DNA of 64,000 bases from the NCBI RefSeq assembly GCF_001931685.1, contig NZ_MOOY01000001.1, forward strand, positions 372,001 through 436,000. Reading direction: 5' to 3'. The notes beneath the pieces were generated by a model. The model had not been told where the DNA came from. It did no database searches and saw only the letters and a list, made by a program, of their open reading frames with translations. This DNA is from Pararhizobium arenae. GTDB lineage: Bacteria; Pseudomonadota; Alphaproteobacteria; Rhizobiales; Rhizobiaceae. A program made the translations under genes and the position numbers. Below, in pieces: positions 18,664-27,108 of the stretch; the stretch's first letter is position 1, and every line of letters begins with the position of its first letter.

Positions 18664-18691
18664 TGGTGTATTCTATCGCTAGAATTCACCA
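18664..18691. repeat. 28-bp near-perfect inverted repeat, operator-like
   Basis: Arms TGGTGTATTCTA and TAGAATTCACCA with a TCGC centre; eleven of twelve positions pair. It is AT-rich compared with its surroundings and has no T-run, so it looks like a protein-binding site rather than a terminator. Confidence 0.45.
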
Positions 18692-18763
18692 ATGATATAC
18701 TGTTGACAGGAAAGCTTCGCGCAAGGTTCTGCCGTTAGGCGCCGCCGCTACGGACGCAGCAGA

Positions 18764-19399
18764 TCAGGGATTTTTCTGGTCGGACATTGCGTCGAGACGA
18801 TGTTTCAGAAGACGCACCATCCTGCGATCGAAGTTCACTGCTTCGGTCCTGTCGAAACGGGCCTGATCCTTGTCATGAGCCAGGATCGCGTTTTCGCTGG
18901 CGCGTGCAACGCTTGCCTGCATGCGCTCACAATCGGCCTCCGGGCGCAGGGACAGGAACGTCTTTTCCATGTCGCGCGCGTGGTTGCGGGCGATTTCGGC
19001 ATGGCGCTCTTCATGCCGCTTGATATCGCTCGAGAGCGTGTCCCAGACCAGTGCGAGTTCGCGCCCGGCTTTACCGCGGTTCTTCCAGCGCGGAAGGATC
19101 AGTTTTGTGTTCAATGTTACCTTGGCGCTGCCAACCGCACAGCGATCACCACGCTTTACATAGGTGATGGTGCCGCCGAACTTGATCCGGGTTGCTCCGG
19201 GGTGCCGGTTGCCGGTCGATTTCATCAACGGGCCGCCCGAAGAAAGCGCCTCGTCCAGGTCCGCGGCGGTTTTACCGTTGATGGAGTAATAGGTGACCGA
19301 CTTGCTGGTCAACGTCTCAGCCCGCGGTGCACCGGCATTGCCTGCCATCGCAAGTGAAAGGCCGAGGAACGCGGCGAAGAAGTTGCGGGCGTGCTGCAT
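18764..19399 (-). CDS. DUF922 secreted putative Zn-dependent protease
   Basis: A 211-residue exported protein. A signal peptide (about residues 1-28) follows the chosen start at 19399 (MQHARNFF); the longer open frame upstream runs into the folP leader and is not convincing. The DUF922 hallmark is His129-Glu130-x-x-His133 followed by His140 (RHEERHAEIARNH), which suggests a metal-dependent peptidase, although activity for this family is inferred. It diverges from folP, with about 190 bases between the two starts. Confidence 0.75.
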   Translation of the reverse strand: MQHARNFFAAFLGLSLAMAGNAGAPRAETLTSKSVTYYSINGKTAADLDEALSSGGPLMKSTGNRHPGATRIKFGGTITYVKRGDRCAVGSAKVTLNTKLILPRWKNRGKAGRELALVWDTLSSDIKRHEERHAEIARNHARDMEKTFLSLRPEADCERMQASVARASENAILAHDKDQARFDRTEAVNFDRRMVRLLKHRLDAMSDQKNP

Positions 19400-19588
19400 G
19401 GAAATCAATATCTGCGCGGTTGAACTCGCCCGGACCTTGAGGCATAGCCAGCCGGAGTGCAACAGCAAATCACATCCGACATCGGGCAACCGATCACGAT
19501 GACGTGCCGGAAAATGGCGTTATTGCAGGGGGTTGCGCGTGTTTTTACCATAGGACCAGATACCGGCACGGTCGGACAGGAGGGTGGA

Positions 19589-20500
19589 ATGATCGAACAG
19601 CAACGGCCGTCTCTGACGGACCACGAACCGGGCCCCTCCCGGTTCGATCCGTTTTCCGCCTTGGAATGGCGCCTCGCGCACGGTCGCAGCCTGATCCTCG
19701 GTCCGCGTGGCCATTTGATGGCGATTATCAACGTGACGCCGGATTCCTTTTCCGACGGTGGTCGTCATGACAGCGTGGAAAAGGCCGTAGAGCATGCCCT
19801 GCAATGCGTGCGAGAGGGTGCAACGATACTCGATATCGGGGGGGAATCGACGCGTCCCGATGCCGAACAGGTTTCCGCCGCCGAAGAACAGGACCGTGTG
19901 CTTCCGGTGATCGAGGCGCTGACCCGCCTGGAAAACGCGATCATCTCGATCGACACCTATCGAGCCTCGACCGCGCGTCTTGCCGTTGCGGCAGGCGCGC
20001 ACCTCATCAACGACGTCCACGGGCTGCAGCGCGAACCTGAGATTGCTGCCGTCGCCGCTGCAAGCGGTGCGGGACTTTGCATCATGCACACGGGGCGCGA
20101 CAGGGAAAAGCATCCTGATGTCATCGCCGATCAATTCCTGTTTCTGGAGCGCTCCTTGCGCATCGCCGAGGCCGCTGGCGTGGAGCGTGAGCGGATCGTC
20201 CTCGATCCAGGTTTCGGATTCGCTAAGGATGTGGCCGAAAATATCGAGTTGATGAACAGGTTCGACGAGTTGCATGCTTTGCGATTGCCAGTCCTTGCCG
20301 GTACGTCTCGCAAGCGGTTTTTGGGCGCTGTAACGGATCGGGACGCGGATCGGCGCGATCCGGCGACGGCGGCGACGACTGCCATCCTGCGTCTCGCAGG
20401 CGCTGCGGTTTTTCGGGTACATGATGTCGCAATCAACAGGGACGCCCTTGCGGTGGCGGATGCTATGGTGGACGTAAGAACAAAAGGGATGGAACCATGA
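19589..20500 (+). CDS. folP: Dihydropteroate synthase
   Basis: Joins p-aminobenzoate to dihydropterin pyrophosphate in folate synthesis; target of sulfonamides. About 303 residues from the ATG at 19589, which has a strong AGGAGG five bases upstream; the open frame extends to 19457 but without such a site. Signatures are AIINVTPDSFSDGG near residue 45, ILDIGGESTRP, and the late GTSRKRFLG loop. It is the first gene of a folP-folB-folK operon, overlapping folB by four bases. Confidence 0.96.
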   Translation: MIEQQRPSLTDHEPGPSRFDPFSALEWRLAHGRSLILGPRGHLMAIINVTPDSFSDGGRHDSVEKAVEHALQCVREGATILDIGGESTRPDAEQVSAAEEQDRVLPVIEALTRLENAIISIDTYRASTARLAVAAGAHLINDVHGLQREPEIAAVAAASGAGLCIMHTGRDREKHPDVIADQFLFLERSLRIAEAAGVERERIVLDPGFGFAKDVAENIELMNRFDELHALRLPVLAGTSRKRFLGAVTDRDADRRDPATAATTAILRLAGAAVFRVHDVAINRDALAVADAMVDVRTKGMEP

Positions 20501-20865
20501 CCGCGACCTATACGATCACACTCAAGAACTGTGCCTTTTTCGCGCGTCACGGCGTTCATGACGAAGAGGAGTTTCTGGGTCAGCGCTTCTTTGTCGATGC
20601 GGAACTCGATGTCGAGCAGGGCAGTGCACTCGTGGATGATTCCATCGGCGACACGGTGCATTACGGCATCGCCTTCACCGAGATCGAAAAGATCATCACG
20701 GGTCGCCGTCGTTACCTCATCGAGGCCCTGGCGCTTGAAGTCGCAACCACTCTCTGTTCCCGCTTTTCGCAGATCAGGCGCGCGAAAATCTCGATCCGCA
20801 AGCCAAACGCACCGGTCCCCGGCGTGCTCGATTACGTCGAGGTCACCGTAGAGCATCATGCGTGA
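20497..20865 (+). CDS. folB: Dihydroneopterin aldolase
   Basis: A 122-residue enzyme that cleaves dihydroneopterin to 6-hydroxymethyl-dihydropterin and glycolaldehyde. The pattern ITLKNCAFFARHGVHDEEEFLGQRFFVD at the start and the NAPVPGVLDYVEV end are diagnostic. The start overlaps the folP stop (ATGA) and its end overlaps folK by eight bases, so translation of the three genes is likely coupled. Confidence 0.96.
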   Translation: MTATYTITLKNCAFFARHGVHDEEEFLGQRFFVDAELDVEQGSALVDDSIGDTVHYGIAFTEIEKIITGRRRYLIEALALEVATTLCSRFSQIRRAKISIRKPNAPVPGVLDYVEVTVEHHA

Positions 20866-21403
20866 GGGGATGAAGCATTGGGCGGCGCTTGGTCTGGGTG
20901 GCAACATCGGCGATGCCAGGGCATCCATGGCGCAGGCAATCGCAAGGCTGGATACGCATGCCCATTGCGCCATCGTCGCCGTGTCCAGGCTTTACCGCAC
21001 CCCGCCGTGGGGAAAGACCGATCAGGCATGGTTCTTCAACGCCTGTGCAGCCGTCGCAACGAATCTTTCCCCGGAACAGTTGCTTGAGGTTTGCCTCTCA
21101 ATCGAGCGCGATATGAAGCGCGAACGGCTGGAAAGATGGGGTCCACGTACCATCGATATCGATATCCTGCTCTTTGATGATGCGGTGCGGTCTGATGCAC
21201 GGTTGGAAATCCCGCACCCGCGCATGACGTCGCGCGGTTTCGTGCTGATGCCGCTTGCGGATTTTGCTCCACATCATGTCGTTGGTGGCCGCTCCGTCAA
21301 TGAGTGGCTCGCCGATACCGATACGACAGGCATCGAAATTGCCGACGGCGATCGCGGCTGGTGGCGCAATACCGGGGCCAGAAACGCCAAAGGCACCGCC
21401 TGA
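20858..21403 (+). CDS. folK: 2-amino-4-hydroxy-6-hydroxymethyldihydropteridine diphosphokinase
   Basis: A 181-residue pyrophosphokinase that activates the pterin for FolP. The GLGGNIGD loop, TPPWGKTDQAWFFNACA segment and RWGPRTIDIDILLFDD metal-binding motif (two catalytic Asp pairs) are all present, as is the IPHPRMTSRGFVLMPLADFAP end. It completes the folate operon. Confidence 0.96.
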   Translation: MREGMKHWAALGLGGNIGDARASMAQAIARLDTHAHCAIVAVSRLYRTPPWGKTDQAWFFNACAAVATNLSPEQLLEVCLSIERDMKRERLERWGPRTIDIDILLFDDAVRSDARLEIPHPRMTSRGFVLMPLADFAPHHVVGGRSVNEWLADTDTTGIEIADGDRGWWRNTGARNAKGTA

Positions 21404-21438
21404 GCGATGCCTTGCAAAACCTCGGCTTGAATGCCTGA

Positions 21439-21990
21439 TTACTTGATGGAGCCGACTGCAAGATCGTCCAGCTGGCGGTTCAGGCTGAGCCCGATTACCG
21501 GCACCATGGTTTCCTCGACCTTGACGGAGATCGTTATGTTCATCGTCTTTTCGTCCTGAAGCCGTGCGATCATTGCGCCATTCAGCTTCTTGCGATTGAT
21601 GCCGACGACGACCTTGTCCTTGGCAACATTGCCAGACACGATATCGAGGCCCTTGCCTTCTGCGCCGTCCAGAAACTTGCCGCTGTAGCTTTTGCCATTC
21701 TGGGTAATGACGGCTGACATCGGCTGCTTGAAGACGCCGACGCGGCAGAAGCCATCCAGCTTGATGCCGGCACCGGAACCTTCGACCACGTCGCCGGTCA
21801 GGTCGCAGGTGAATTTCGTGCCCTTGTATTTGCCGGCAACGATTTCCCCCGGGCCTTTCCACTGGCCGGAAACCTGTTCGAAGAACGCTTTGTCGCGGCT
21901 GCCCGAAAGGGCCGGGGACGCGCTGAGGCAGAGGGCTGCAATCGTGGCGGCGGCCATGCCGCGAGCGATCAGGGAAGGGCGCGTAAACAT
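21439..21990 (-). CDS. Secreted protein of unknown function
   Basis: A 183-residue exported protein with a signal peptide (about 1-27, ending SPALSGS). Start at 21990 is preceded by AAGGAT; the upstream in-frame extension is composed like non-coding DNA. The mature part is rich in beta strands and Gly (GQWKGPGEIVAGKYKGTKFTCDLTG, SGAGIKLDGFCRVG) with two Cys that could form a disulfide, suggesting a small beta-barrel. I do not recognise a named family. It is monocistronic and convergent with folK. Confidence 0.65.
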   Translation of the reverse strand: MFTRPSLIARGMAAATIAALCLSASPALSGSRDKAFFEQVSGQWKGPGEIVAGKYKGTKFTCDLTGDVVEGSGAGIKLDGFCRVGVFKQPMSAVITQNGKSYSGKFLDGAEGKGLDIVSGNVAKDKVVVGINRKKLNGAMIARLQDEKTMNITISVKVEETMVPVIGLSLNRQLDDLAVGSIK

Positions 21991-22225
21991 AAACGATCCT
22001 TGAAGGTCAATGTCAGGAATGTAGGAGAACATTTGCACCCGAATGGTTAATGGAGAGTTTCCGGGGCGGGTGTACTCGTGTCCACGACGCTCACGAAATG
22101 TTTCATGCAAAGCCTTGAAAACTCTATTTCACGGTAAGTTCACGGGCTCGTGCAGCCGGTTGAAAACGTTGTGCGTAGGAAACAGCATTGGCTTTTGCTA
22201 GGACTTGCAGAACAGGAGGCGACCG

Positions 22226-23077
22226 ATGGCGGGCAATGTAGAAACTGATTCTCCGGAAGCAGGGCAAGTGATTCTGCGCCATGGGGCGATAACCCGGATC
22301 ACCCATTGGTCGTGGGCTGTGGCGCTGTTCTTCCTGCTTCTCAGCGGCCTCCAGATATTCAATGCGCATCCGACGCTCTACATTGGCGAGCAGTCAGGCT
22401 TCGAGTTCAAAAACGATATTTTCTCCATCAGGGCGATGCAGGATGCCCAAGGGCGGGTCGAGGGCGTCACCACGATCTTTGGCGCGGGCTTCGATACGAC
22501 AGGCGTCCTGGGCGTGAGCGGTCCCGATACTGCGCCGTCCTACCGCGCCTTTCCTGCGTGGGCGACGCTCCCCAGCTATCAGGATCTGGCGACGGGCAGA
22601 GTGATACACTTTTTCTTTGCGTGGATTTTCGTCGTCACGTTTTTCGTCTGGCTGCTGTCAAGTCTGGTCAATCGCCATCTTCGCCGCGATATCCTTCCGT
22701 CCTCAAGGGAGATTCGAACCATCCCGCAAAGCATCCGTGAACACCTGCGCTTCAGGTTCCGGCATGACGGGCGCTATAATGTCCTTCAGAAACTCTCCTA
22801 TGCCGGTGTGCTTCTGATTCTGTTTCCGCTGATCATCCTGACGGGGCTGACAATGTCTCCGTCTATGAATGCGGCTTGGCCGTGGTTGCTTGATATCTTC
22901 GGTGGTCGCCAGACGGCGCGTACACTTCATTTTGTGGCGATGCTGCTGCTTGTCGCGTTCTTCGTCATTCATATCGTCATGGTCATTGCCGCAGGTCCGA
23001 TCAACGAGCTGCGCTCCATCTTAACCGGACGCTACCGGGTCTCCGGTGAAATGCCGGGAGGGGAGTTCCGCAAGTGA
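22226..23077 (+). CDS. Cytochrome b561-like membrane subunit for a molybdoenzyme
   Basis: A 283-residue integral membrane protein with four main hydrophobic segments and His residues placed as heme b ligands (ITHWSWAVALFFLLLSG, HFFFAWIFVVTFFVW, TLHFVAMLLLVAFFVIHIVMV). It fits the cytochrome b/b6, Ni-hydrogenase b-subunit class. The start at 22226 has AGGAGG six bases upstream. Its stop overlaps the start of the next gene, a sulfite-oxidase-like molybdoenzyme, so it probably anchors that enzyme and passes electrons to or from the quinone pool. Confidence 0.82.
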   Translation: MAGNVETDSPEAGQVILRHGAITRITHWSWAVALFFLLLSGLQIFNAHPTLYIGEQSGFEFKNDIFSIRAMQDAQGRVEGVTTIFGAGFDTTGVLGVSGPDTAPSYRAFPAWATLPSYQDLATGRVIHFFFAWIFVVTFFVWLLSSLVNRHLRRDILPSSREIRTIPQSIREHLRFRFRHDGRYNVLQKLSYAGVLLILFPLIILTGLTMSPSMNAAWPWLLDIFGGRQTARTLHFVAMLLLVAFFVIHIVMVIAAGPINELRSILTGRYRVSGEMPGGEFRK

Positions 23078-23868
23078 AAACAGGCTTCAAGCTCAGCCGT
23101 CGTCGGTTCCTTACGTCCGCAGGGGTCGCGGCTTCAACCTTGCCCCTGGCCGGCTGCGATGCCCTTGATGGCCTGCTGTCCGGTGATAGCGCGGTACGGG
23201 CCACCATGGCGTCCGCGAACGGACTGACTTACAGGGTGCAGCGCCTGCTGATCGGCGCCGACACGCTCGCGCCGGAGTTTTCCGCGTCGGAAATTCGCCA
23301 GGGCCAGAGACCCAACGGCTCGACCGATCCAAATGACGAAGCCTATCTCGCCCTTCGTGCGGACGCCTTTTCCACCTACCGCCTCCAGGTCCACGGTCTC
23401 GTCGAACAGCCCGCAAGCTACAGTCTTCAGGAACTGCGGAACATGCCGGCGCGCAACCAGATCACGCGGCACGATTGCGTCGAGGGCTGGAGTTGCATCG
23501 CCAAATGGTCCGGCGTGCCACTCTCGCGGTTGCTGGACGAGGTAAAAGTGAAGCCTGAAGCGCGATTTGTCGTGTTCCATTGCTTCGACAGCCTCAACAT
23601 GGGCGGCGCGGGTCAGCCCGGCTACTACGAATCCATCGATCTGATCGATGCCCGCCATCCACAGACGATCCTGGCTTATGGCTGCAATGATGCGACGCTG
23701 ACAGTTGCCAACGGTGCGCCGCTGCGCGTGCGCATTGAACGCCAACTGGGATACAAGATGGCGAAATACATCCGCTCGATCGAACTCGCCTCGACGCTCG
23801 CTCCGTTCGGGAGAGGAAAGGGCGGTTTCTGGGAGGACTTCGGCTACGACTGGTACGCCGGGATATAA
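23074..23868 (+). CDS. Molybdopterin-dependent oxidoreductase, sulfite-oxidase/MsrP fold
   Basis: A 264-residue Tat-exported enzyme starting at GTG. The signal SRRRFLTSAGVAA carries the twin-arginine motif and is followed by an LAGC28 lipobox. The molybdenum-binding Cys is Cys135 in RHDCVEGWSC, the counterpart of CVExWS in MsrP/sulfite oxidases, and IDLIDARHPQTILAYGCND is typical of the second half. It forms a two-gene unit with the cytochrome b above (GTGA overlap). The substrate is unknown; protein methionine sulfoxide, sulfite or an organic S/N-oxide are possible. Confidence 0.85.
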   Translation: MKTGFKLSRRRFLTSAGVAASTLPLAGCDALDGLLSGDSAVRATMASANGLTYRVQRLLIGADTLAPEFSASEIRQGQRPNGSTDPNDEAYLALRADAFSTYRLQVHGLVEQPASYSLQELRNMPARNQITRHDCVEGWSCIAKWSGVPLSRLLDEVKVKPEARFVVFHCFDSLNMGGAGQPGYYESIDLIDARHPQTILAYGCNDATLTVANGAPLRVRIERQLGYKMAKYIRSIELASTLAPFGRGKGGFWEDFGYDWYAGI

Positions 23869-23883
23869 ACCTCGATCGCCCTG

Positions 23884-24966
23884 CTATCCATTTTCCGTGG
23901 CTTGCGAAGAGCGTACCGGTCGCGAAAAACCGGGGGCGAGGTCGGACAGGAAGTCCCCGACGCCCGGTCGTTTTACGGCGTGAAAGGGCATCGGGCGGCA
24001 AAGATCCATGGCTGCGATGCCGATCCGCGCCGTCATCAGGCCGTTGATCACGCCCTCTCCAAGCCGGGCTGACAGCTTGGAGGCAACGCCGTGGCCAACC
24101 ACCTGCTGTACCAGACTGTCTCCCACGGCAATCGAACCCGTGACGGCCAGGTGCGCGATGACATCGCGAAACAGCCTGAGCAATCCGAGTGAACCGGGCC
24201 GCCCGCCGTATAGATCGGCCATGGCCCGCACGAGCCGAACAGATTCAAAGATGACATAGCCGAGATCGACGAGGGCGCGCGGGCTGACGGCCGTCACGAC
24301 CGAAACACGTTTGGACGCATTGAGGATGAGGCGGCGAGCCTGTCTGTCGAGCGGCGCCAGCAGTTCCTGTTCCGTCAGGTCGAGAAGATGAGGCCCATCA
24401 ATGATCTCGCCCTCGGTCTCGGCAAGCCGCCTGCGACCGACTGCCGTTTCCGCCTTGGTCGCAAGCAGGTTGACGAGATGGTTCATCACGCCGCGCGCCG
24501 GTTTTGCAGAGGTGCCAAGCCGGGCATCCTGTGCCTCCTGCTTCAGGGATTGCACGGCATTCAGCCTGAAGAGCCCCGCTATTTCGCGAGCAATGATCGC
24601 GATCAGGCCAACGACTGTGAGGCACGCCGCGGCGATAGCGACCCAGCCCAGCCAGTCGGATCGCGTGAAAAGATCGCGAATCAGCGCATCGACCCAGAGA
24701 CCGACCGCGAGCGAAATCAGGACTCCGAGTGCGCCGAAGGCAAGCTTGGCGAAGGAAAATCGGCGGGCGCGGGGTCTCGCTTCTTCAAGAAGGAGATCGT
24801 CCTCCGTCACCGTCGTTGCAAGAAACGGATCGTCCGCATCCGCGGTCATCTCGATACGGGTATCGAAACTAGCGGGGGTGCGCGGCGCAGCGGATGCGCC
24901 CGCGGGCTCGTTTTCGATGGTGAAAGCGGCCGGTCTGCGGCCCTTGTTTGAGCGTTCGTCGGTCAT
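23884..24966 (-). CDS. TIGR01620/YcjF-family membrane protein (DUF697)
   Basis: A 360-residue inner-membrane protein with a charged N-terminus, two hydrophobic segments (about 95-112 and 120-150) and a C-terminal region typical of DUF697 (FRDVIAHLAVTGSIAVGDSLVQQVVGHGVASKLSARLGEGVINGLMTARIGIAAMDLCRP). Its start overlaps the ycjX stop by four bases, repeating the YcjX-YcjF gene order of many proteobacteria. The pair is linked to envelope stress in some species, but the molecular role is not established. Confidence 0.85.
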   Translation of the reverse strand: MTDERSNKGRRPAAFTIENEPAGASAAPRTPASFDTRIEMTADADDPFLATTVTEDDLLLEEARPRARRFSFAKLAFGALGVLISLAVGLWVDALIRDLFTRSDWLGWVAIAAACLTVVGLIAIIAREIAGLFRLNAVQSLKQEAQDARLGTSAKPARGVMNHLVNLLATKAETAVGRRRLAETEGEIIDGPHLLDLTEQELLAPLDRQARRLILNASKRVSVVTAVSPRALVDLGYVIFESVRLVRAMADLYGGRPGSLGLLRLFRDVIAHLAVTGSIAVGDSLVQQVVGHGVASKLSARLGEGVINGLMTARIGIAAMDLCRPMPFHAVKRPGVGDFLSDLAPGFSRPVRSSQATENG

Positions 24967-26438
24967 GCCAGACGGTCTCCCAAGAGAAATTGCATGGCCC
25001 GGTCAAGACGTATGTGGGGCACGGAGAGCTTCAGTCCTCCGTCCGTCTGCTCTAGATGGGGCGGCCGGAAGCGGACGAAGTTGAGCTGCGGGACAAGGCT
25101 TGCCTCCGTGCGCGGCCAGCCTTCTAGGAACAGAGATTGCGGGTCCGCCGGCAGGTCCCCAGGAAAGATCGCCGTTTTCTTCTCCCCGTCGAATGTCTCG
25201 CCATTGATGGTTTCGCCGGCGATCGGCGTGCCGACGATCACGGGCAGGACGTGACCATTGCTGTTGACGGTCGCTTCGCGCGTTGCCCGCACGGAGGCGA
25301 TCGCCATCACCTCCAATCCCGCCCCGGAGAGGCCGATGCGTTCGACCGCGCGGTCCACGATCCGGGCGGTGATGCGCTCCAGCCGGTCATGGCTTTCATG
25401 GTGGAGGTGATCGGCCTTGGTGGCCGCGATGAGCACCTTGTCGATCCGCCGGCCGACCAGCGACGAGAGAAACGAGTTCCCGCCCGGGCGAAAGCACGCG
25501 AGCACATCCCCGAGAGCCTCCTCGAGATCATGCAGCGATTCCTGGCCTCGGTTCAAAGCCTGCAAAGTGTCGATGAGGACGATCTGCCGGTCGAGACGAG
25601 CGAAATGTTCGCGAAAGAACGGTTTGACGACGTGCGTGCGATAGGCTTCGTAGCGACGTTCCATCATTGCGTGCAGTGAACCCTTCTTCGCCGGCCCTTC
25701 CGGCAGGTCGGGCAGGGGTGAAAAGGTCAGGGCCGGAGAACCCTCGAGGTCACCGGGCATCAGGAACCGGCCGGGCGGCAGGGTTGAAAGCGAGCGCTCG
25801 TCCGCCTTGCAAGCGCGCAAATAAGCCGCGAATGCTTCTGCAAGGCGGCGGGCGTGATCTTCGCTGGCGGGCTCGGATGGATTGAAGGTCCTCGCAACGT
25901 TTCGCCACTCTGCGGAAAGTTCAGCGCGGATCCCGGTTGCCGCCCGCTCCGTCGTTTTTTGGCTGAATGCCCGAAAATCCTGGTTCAGCAGAGGCAGGTC
26001 GAGCAGCCATTCTCCGGGGTAATCGACGATATCGATGGACAGCTTGCCGGTTCCGAACATGCGGTTCCAGCCGCTCGCGCTTTCGTAATCGAGACTGATG
26101 CGCAGTTGGGAGATGGCGCGGGTTGATTCCGGCCAGAGACGATCGCGCACCAGCGCCGCGATGTGATCTTCGTATTGAAATCTCGGTACGGCGTCGTCGG
26201 GCTGCGGCTCCAGCCTGATCTTCGAAACGCGACCGGAGCGAACGGCCTCGAACACCGGAAGCCGGCCACCGTTGAGGAGATTGTGAACGAGGGATGAAAT
26301 GAAGACCGTCTTTCCGGCTCGCGAGAGCCCCGTTACCCCGAGTCGCAATGTGGGATTGACGAGGCCTGAGGCTCGATCGGAGAGATTGTCGATGGCGATC
26401 CGGGTATCGTCCGCAAGGCGGGTCAGAAATGACGGCAA
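24963..26438 (-). CDS. ycjX: YcjX-family P-loop NTPase
   Basis: A 491-residue GTPase-like protein. The Walker A motif GLSRAGKT lies at about residues 37-44, and IDIVDYPGEWLLDLPLL is the switch II/DxxG region. The start codon is TTG (26436-26438) with AGGA upstream; no better ATG lies in the conserved N-terminus. It is the first gene of a pair with the DUF697 membrane protein downstream and about 106 bases after the phosphatase gene in the same direction. Confidence 0.88.
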   Translation of the reverse strand: MPSFLTRLADDTRIAIDNLSDRASGLVNPTLRLGVTGLSRAGKTVFISSLVHNLLNGGRLPVFEAVRSGRVSKIRLEPQPDDAVPRFQYEDHIAALVRDRLWPESTRAISQLRISLDYESASGWNRMFGTGKLSIDIVDYPGEWLLDLPLLNQDFRAFSQKTTERAATGIRAELSAEWRNVARTFNPSEPASEDHARRLAEAFAAYLRACKADERSLSTLPPGRFLMPGDLEGSPALTFSPLPDLPEGPAKKGSLHAMMERRYEAYRTHVVKPFFREHFARLDRQIVLIDTLQALNRGQESLHDLEEALGDVLACFRPGGNSFLSSLVGRRIDKVLIAATKADHLHHESHDRLERITARIVDRAVERIGLSGAGLEVMAIASVRATREATVNSNGHVLPVIVGTPIAGETINGETFDGEKKTAIFPGDLPADPQSLFLEGWPRTEASLVPQLNFVRFRPPHLEQTDGGLKLSVPHIRLDRAMQFLLGDRLA

Positions 26439-26544
26439 GGGCTTTCGATCCTGAAGTGTGATGGGCCGCTGGACGGCGAACTCGGCGATACACCGCCGAT
26501 ATAGGACAGGGATCGGCGCGAAAAAAGGCGTGCACCGTGTTCAG

Positions 26545-27051
26545 TCAGGCAGGAGCAGAGAGAAGTGCAGTCAAAATGCCGGGCGGGCCGGTGGTGACCT
26601 GCGAAAATGCGGTGAAATCGATGACGGCGAGCATGCCCGGCAAAAAGCCGTGCGGAGCGGCATTTTCCGACGTAGTGCGGCTTGTCAGAGAATAGAACAC
26701 GTCCTGGATGGACGGGTTGTGTCCGACCAGCATCAGGGAGCCCACATCGCCATTCGCGGCAATCAGGGCTCTGTAGGTTTCCATATCGCCTGTATAGAGC
26801 GTGTCGAGAAAGCGGATTTCCAGATCCTGGCCTGCGGCGCGTTGAAACGGTTCTATCGTCTGGCGACAGCGCGCTGCGGTTGAGCAGAGAACGAGATCCG
26901 GACGAAACCCCTGATCCGTAGCCGTGTTTGCCATGATTTCGGCATCGGCGTAGCCGACATCATCCAGTGTTCGCTCGAAATCCGTCTGCCCGGGCTGTGC
27001 CCAGGAGGCGCGGGCATGCCGCAGGAGATAAAGACGGAAGGCAGACGACAT
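26545..27051 (-). CDS. SixA-like histidine phosphatase family protein
   Basis: A 168-residue phosphohistidine phosphatase of the phosphoglycerate mutase superfamily. The catalytic His is in LYLLRHARASW and the second catalytic His in LMLVGHNPSI. The ATG at 27051 has AGGAG six bases upstream, better than the ATG at 27072. SixA of E. coli removes phosphate from histidine phosphotransfer proteins, so a role in phosphorelay control is possible, but targets cannot be inferred. Confidence 0.85.
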   Translation of the reverse strand: MSSAFRLYLLRHARASWAQPGQTDFERTLDDVGYADAEIMANTATDQGFRPDLVLCSTAARCRQTIEPFQRAAGQDLEIRFLDTLYTGDMETYRALIAANGDVGSLMLVGHNPSIQDVFYSLTSRTTSENAAPHGFLPGMLAVIDFTAFSQVTTGPPGILTALLSAPA

Positions 27052-27108
27052 CCAGTGCTCCTGACGGTTCATTCGGAGAACTGTTTTTCGACCGGTGTCG
27101 GAAAAAGA

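Larger units (their letters stand above)
18333..18763. other. Intergenic block between convergent genes with operator-like palindromes
   Basis: About 430 bases lying downstream of both flanking genes, so ordinary promoters are not expected here. It nevertheless carries a strong minus-strand terminator (18381-18418), a perfect 17-bp palindrome (18566-18582), a TATAGT box on the minus strand (18549-18554) and a 28-bp near-perfect inverted repeat (18664-18691). See the small-RNA candidate. Confidence 0.5.

Noticed and set aside
21380..21416. Terminator after folK
   Set aside because: An AAGGCA/TGCCTT pairing exists but has a long loop and no T-run.
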